Source of the DNA: an uncultured Flavobacteriales bacterium
Lineage (GTDB): Bacteria > Bacteroidota > Bacteroidia > Flavobacteriales_D > Sanyastnellaceae
Assembly (NCBI GenBank): GCA_937897625.1
Contig: CALCNZ010000398.1
Location: 1 to 7,247, forward strand
DNA: 7,247 bases
Reading direction: 5' to 3'
Shown here in pieces: positions 5,288-7,247 of this stretch. A program made the translations under genes and the position numbers. Each line of letters begins with the position of its first letter. Position 1 is the stretch's first letter. The notes under the pieces were generated by a model. The model was not told where the DNA came from. It saw only the letters and a program-made list of their open reading frames with translations, and did not search any database.

Positions 5288-5295
5288 TACTTTCG
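5288..5295 (+). promoter_or_regulatory. weak candidate -7 element for the ABC transporter operon
   Basis: TACTTTCG matches TAnnTTTG at five of six defined bases and lies 29 bp before the ATG at 5325. The 78-bp interval between the divergent operons must hold both promoters, and this is the best plus-strand match seen. No -33 element is evident, so confidence is low. Confidence 0.3.
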
Positions 5296-5324
5296 TGTAG
5301 CTTTTTGACATCATAAAAGAACCT

Positions 5325-6257
5325 ATGAAATACGCCATTCAAGCCGAAGGCATTAACAAAACCTACGGAAAATACCAAGCGCTCACGAATGTGAGCATGG
5401 ATATTCCGGAAGGGAAGATATTCGGACTATTGGGTCCGAACGGTGCAGGAAAAACCACCTTCATTCGTATCCTGAATCAGATTATTGAACCCGACAATGG
5501 TTTAATTAAGTTTTATGGAAATCCGCTTCAGCGCTCGCATGTGGAAGACATCGGTTATTTGCCGGAAGAGCGTGGTCTTTACAAAAAGATGAAAGTGGGA
5601 GAGCAGTGCATCTACTTGGCTCAGATGAAAGGCATGAAAGAAAAGGCTGCCTTGGCTGAATTGAAAATGTGGTTCGAGAAATTCGAGATACAAGAGTGGT
5701 GGGACAAGAAGGTGGAAGATTTGTCGAAGGGAATGGCGCAGAAAATTCAGTTCATCACCACCGTGGTGCACAAACCTAAGTTGCTCATTCTCGATGAACC
5801 GTTTAGCGGCTTCGATCCCATTAACGCTGAATTGATTCAGAATGAAATGTTGCGATTGCGCGACGAAGGAACAACGATTGTTCTTTCAACGCACGATATG
5901 GGAAGTGTGGAATCGTTGTGCGACAACATTGCGCTCATCAATCGTTCGCAAGTTATTTTAAGTGGAAGTGTAGCCGATGTTCGCAACAGCTTCCGCACGA
6001 AAACATACACCTTGAAGTTTCAAGGAACGTTGTTGGAATTCACCATTGCCTTGGGCGCTCGATTCGAACTAATTCATAACGAATTGAACAACGACATTCA
6101 CACCGTTTCCGTTCGCATTAAACCAGAGTTCAAGCTGAACGACTTGCTCATGCAAGTCATTCCGGTGGTTGACATTCTAAGCGCTGAAGAAAAAGTGCCA
6201 AGCATGCACGACATTTTTGTTCAATCGGTTCTTTCATTTAACGAAGCACAGTCATGA
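5325..6257 (+). CDS. ABC transporter ATP-binding protein, NatA-like
   Basis: Cytoplasmic ATPase subunit of an ABC-2 type exporter; the substrate is unknown (NatA/NatB-type systems export Na+ or other compounds). Its 310 residues comprise an ABC domain (about 1-215) and a C-terminal DUF4162-like domain (about 220-300). Walker A is GPNGAGKTT at 37-45. The Q-loop region reads GYLPEERGLYKKM (77-89), with P-E-E in place of the usual Gln, as in NatA relatives. The signature is LSKGM at 133-137, a NatA-type variant of LSGGQ. Walker B is LLILDEP at 153-159 with Glu158 as probable catalytic base, and the switch histidine is His190. The stop overlaps the next start by 4 nt (ATGA), coupling it to the permease. 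It diverges from ugd. The ABC call is secure; NatA-type rests on motif style and partner. Confidence 0.92.
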   Translation: MKYAIQAEGINKTYGKYQALTNVSMDIPEGKIFGLLGPNGAGKTTFIRILNQIIEPDNGLIKFYGNPLQRSHVEDIGYLPEERGLYKKMKVGEQCIYLAQMKGMKEKAALAELKMWFEKFEIQEWWDKKVEDLSKGMAQKIQFITTVVHKPKLLILDEPFSGFDPINAELIQNEMLRLRDEGTTIVLSTHDMGSVESLCDNIALINRSQVILSGSVADVRNSFRTKTYTLKFQGTLLEFTIALGARFELIHNELNNDIHTVSVRIKPEFKLNDLLMQVIPVVDILSAEEKVPSMHDIFVQSVLSFNEAQS

Positions 6258-7247
6258 GTAAAATAGGATTAATCATTAAGCGCGAATACACCACGCGCAT
6301 TCGAAAGAAGTCGTTTATAGTCATGACCATCTTGGGTCCGCTTTTGTTTGCAGGACTGCTCTTTGGAACCATTTGGATTACTCTAAACGATCAAGAGACA
6401 TACACCGTTTTAATCAGCGATCCATACGGATTGGTTACGGAATACCGCGGTGAGCAAGACTCTACGTTGGTTCCAAGATTTCCAGATCAGTTCAAAGACA
6501 ACGAACAAGTCATATACGGATTCACGGAAAAGAAACAGAAGCCCGAAGAGCTGAAAGACGGTTTCTACAACATCATGATCGAACTTGACGAGATTACGAT
6601 CAACGATGGAAAGTGCAACATGTACTTCGATAATTTTCCTTCCGAAAACATTCAAGGTAAATTGAAGAACGATTTGCAAGAATCGCTCGAACGCTTTCGC
6701 GTGGTCGATTCGTTGAAAATCGATTATGAAAAATACAAACGCGCTAAACTTGATGTGAGTTTCGCAGAGATCAACATCAATAAACTGGGTGAAGAAGACC
6801 ATACGCAAGAGCGCGCGGTCATTGGATTTGTCTTCGCTATACTCATATACATGTTCATCTTCATGTATGGTGTTCAGGTTATGCGCGGTGTGTTGGAAGA
6901 GAAGACCAATCGCATTGTAGAAGTCATGGTTAGTTCGGTCAAACCGTTTCAACTCATGATGGGTAAGGTGGTTGGAATTGGATTGGTTGGACTTACGCAA
7001 TTCCTTATCTGGGTTATTCTTTCAGCTGTTTTAGCAACCGTTGGACTGAATTATTTCGAATCACATTTGGTGAACGGTGCAGCCGTTTTGGAAAACGGAG
7101 CAGTTGTTGGAAACGGCATGAACCAGGCGGCCATGGCGCAATCGCTCATGAATAACGAAGCCATCAATTGGATTTTCTTAATCAACTGGCCGTTGATGGT
7201 CGGAATGTTTATCTTCTTTTTTATCGGTGGATTCTTGTTGTATGCTT
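6254..7247 (+). CDS. ABC-2 type permease, NatB-like, N-terminal 331 residues (3' end outside window)
   Basis: Membrane subunit of the exporter energised by the preceding ATPase. The frame is open from ATG 6254, which overlaps the ATPase stop, to the right edge. A basic N-terminus (KREYTTRIRKKS, 9-20) precedes the first membrane helix (about 21-44). A large hydrophilic domain (about 45-187), presumably outside the membrane, follows. Further helices lie near 189-210, 238-263 and 308-330. The loop after helix 2, GVLEEKTNRIVEVMVSSVKPFQLMMGK (212-238), is the most recognisable feature of NatB/YhaP-type permeases. Residues 264-307, between helices 3 and 4, are a further loop rich in Asn, Ala and Met. 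It is cut only by the window edge, and no frameshift was seen. Substrate cannot be inferred from sequence. Confidence 0.88.
   Translation, partial: MSKIGLIIKREYTTRIRKKSFIVMTILGPLLFAGLLFGTIWITLNDQETYTVLISDPYGLVTEYRGEQDSTLVPRFPDQFKDNEQVIYGFTEKKQKPEELKDGFYNIMIELDEITINDGKCNMYFDNFPSENIQGKLKNDLQESLERFRVVDSLKIDYEKYKRAKLDVSFAEININKLGEEDHTQERAVIGFVFAILIYMFIFMYGVQVMRGVLEEKTNRIVEVMVSSVKPFQLMMGKVVGIGLVGLTQFLIWVILSAVLATVGLNYFESHLVNGAAVLENGAVVGNGMNQAAMAQSLMNNEAINWIFLINWPLMVGMFIFFFIGGFLLYA

Noticed and set aside
5325..6257. Defective ABC ATPase because of LSKGM signature and missing Q-loop glutamine
   Set aside because: These variants are normal in NatA-type ATPases, and Walker A, Walker B, catalytic Glu and switch His are all present.
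6410..7000. 196-residue open frame on the minus strand inside the permease
   Set aside because: It is antisense to a clear NatB-like permease frame and shows no family resemblance.

Overview
The window looks like a chromosomal segment of a Bacteroidota bacterium, probably of flavobacterial type. Three things point there: start codons without Shine-Dalgarno sequences, a perfect Bacteroidota -7 promoter element (TAnnTTTG type) ahead of the sugar-nucleotide operon, and a CcoI-type copper ATPase carrying both the N-terminal Cys-rich domain and the IHCASC form of the HMA motif. The assignment is by pattern recognition only.

Layout: (1) 1-1491, minus strand: a small conserved protein of unknown function lies 2 nt ahead of the N-terminal half of a P1B-type copper ATPase (ccoI/fixI), which runs off the left edge. 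An FNR-box-like palindrome sits upstream, as would suit a cbb3-oxidase assembly operon. (2) 1571-2373: a repeat-rich island around one short plus-strand gene, an ORF6N-domain (phage KilA-N/ORF6N-type) protein. Arrays of related short repeats lie on both sides in opposite orientation, and the gene itself holds two strong palindromes. (3) 2370-5246, minus strand: a tight three-gene sugar-nucleotide operon, UDP-glucose 6-dehydrogenase, then UDP-glucuronate decarboxylase, then a WlbB/WbpD-like left-handed beta-helix acetyltransferase, with its own promoter at its 5' end. (4) 5325-7247, plus strand, divergent from that operon: an ABC-2 type exporter of the NatA/NatB kind, with an ATPase overlapping by 4 nt a permease that runs off the right edge.

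How the genes fit together: Ugd and UXS convert UDP-glucose to UDP-glucuronate and then UDP-xylose for surface polysaccharide. The acetyltransferase points to an N-acetylated amino-sugar branch whose other enzymes are not in the window. The copper ATPase fragment belongs to respiration (cbb3 oxidase maturation), and the ABC pair is a separate export or efflux unit.

The most unusual part is the ORF6N island. A 15-bp perfect inverted match and related outer repeat arrays flank the gene, CAAT occurs at both proposed outer edges, and the gene favours AGA/AGG arginine codons unlike its neighbours. It may be a small mobile or formerly mobile cassette inserted directly behind the acetyltransferase stop codon. 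This is an inference that a genome-wide repeat search could settle.
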